Positions 63,516 to 64,000 of a stretch of 64,000 bases of DNA are shown here, piece after piece (within the stretch, counting starts at the first letter, position 1; each line of letters starts with the position of its first letter). Origin of the DNA: Argyresthia goedartella. Its lineage: Eukaryota > Arthropoda > Insecta > Lepidoptera > Argyresthiidae. The notes under the pieces were generated by a model, which saw only the letters and a list, made by a program, of their open reading frames with translations, was not told the DNA's origin and did not search any database. Made by a program: the position numbers and the translations under genes. The stretch spans positions 32,789,356-32,853,355 of the forward strand of contig OX463815.1 in the NCBI GenBank assembly GCA_949825045.1. Reading direction: 5' to 3'.

Positions 63516-64000
63516 CCAGTTGCCACTTTCAACGATCGACTAATTACTGGTTTTTTTTCTGTGATAATTGGTTATCGGAATTTATTTACAACAAAAGTAA
63601 TTTTTCGACTAGGTATATGATATAATCTCATGTAATTACTAATATACAACTTAATTTTGTATTTTTGGCAGGGTTTTTTTACTATTTGCGCACTACTGGC
63701 GATTAAACACAGTGTACACAGAACACAGCGGTAACACAGAAGCGTGACTTTGACGTTAGCGTTAGGGGAACCAACCGATACTAGCGCCACTTTGACAGTT
63801 GCCAACCCCATTGACAGAAGATTGACAGATTGACACGAAAAACGTGTTCTGAGCAAAAACCAGATAGAAACGTGTTTTTTTTGTCTATGGCAAATCATAT
63901 GACTTTCGCACGTGATCTGTCAACAAAAATCACAACAGTGTTTTCATTTTATCATTTGTTAACACACTACGAAATCTAATTAGATTCGTCCTTGATCCAG
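63516..64000. other. no recognised feature
   Basis: AT-rich with repeated 'ttgacag' phrases near 63790-63835; no gene recognised before the window end. Confidence 0.4.

Overview
The window is nuclear DNA of an insect, almost certainly a moth or butterfly (Lepidoptera). It is AT-rich, its genes are split by long introns, and it is crowded with repeat families typical of lepidopteran genomes: tRNA-derived SINEs, Jockey-group LINE fragments, short inverted-repeat elements, and the 'ccggccaagtgcgag...ggaaccctaaaaa' family. Three host protein genes can be supported. (1) Papss, bifunctional PAPS synthase, plus strand. Fourteen coding exons run from 5525 to 46041 and give 611 residues; only the extreme N-terminus is missing. 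(2) Ivd, mitochondrial isovaleryl-CoA dehydrogenase, plus strand. It is complete in nine exons from 47680 to 60883 and gives 415 residues. (3) Jmjd5/Kdm8-like JmjC oxygenase, minus strand. It is intronless, 62144 down to 60915, 409 residues, and converges on Ivd with only 31 bases between stop codons. Layout: 1-5524 is repeat-rich DNA upstream of the first visible Papss exon, with a GC-core inverted-repeat family, a reverse-strand LINE fragment and one weak promoter candidate. The Papss introns make up most of 5700-45931. They hold a 3.1 kb array of a 93-bp satellite (11.6-14.7 kb), a defective mariner nested in a LINE 3' end (17.6-19.2 kb), a nearly intact LINE nested in another repeat (26.2-30.9 kb), a run of small inverted-repeat elements (35.4-40.9 kb), and a 1.9 kb array of a 26-bp repeat carrying the palindrome TGACGTCA (41.9-43.8 kb). 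Beside Papss exons 2, 11 and 12 lie decayed extra copies of those exons. The Ivd introns hold two related reverse-strand LINE fragments, one split by a hAT-like insertion with an 8-bp target duplication, and several MITEs. The window ends with a second hAT-like non-autonomous element at 63072-63507. The three host genes have unrelated jobs (sulfate activation, leucine breakdown, protein hydroxylation), so I see no pathway cluster. The main interest is structural: dated insertion events, decayed exon duplications, two satellite arrays inside one gene, and a very tight convergent gene pair. All reading was by eye from the bases; repeat family names are from memory of lepidopteran repeats and were not searched.
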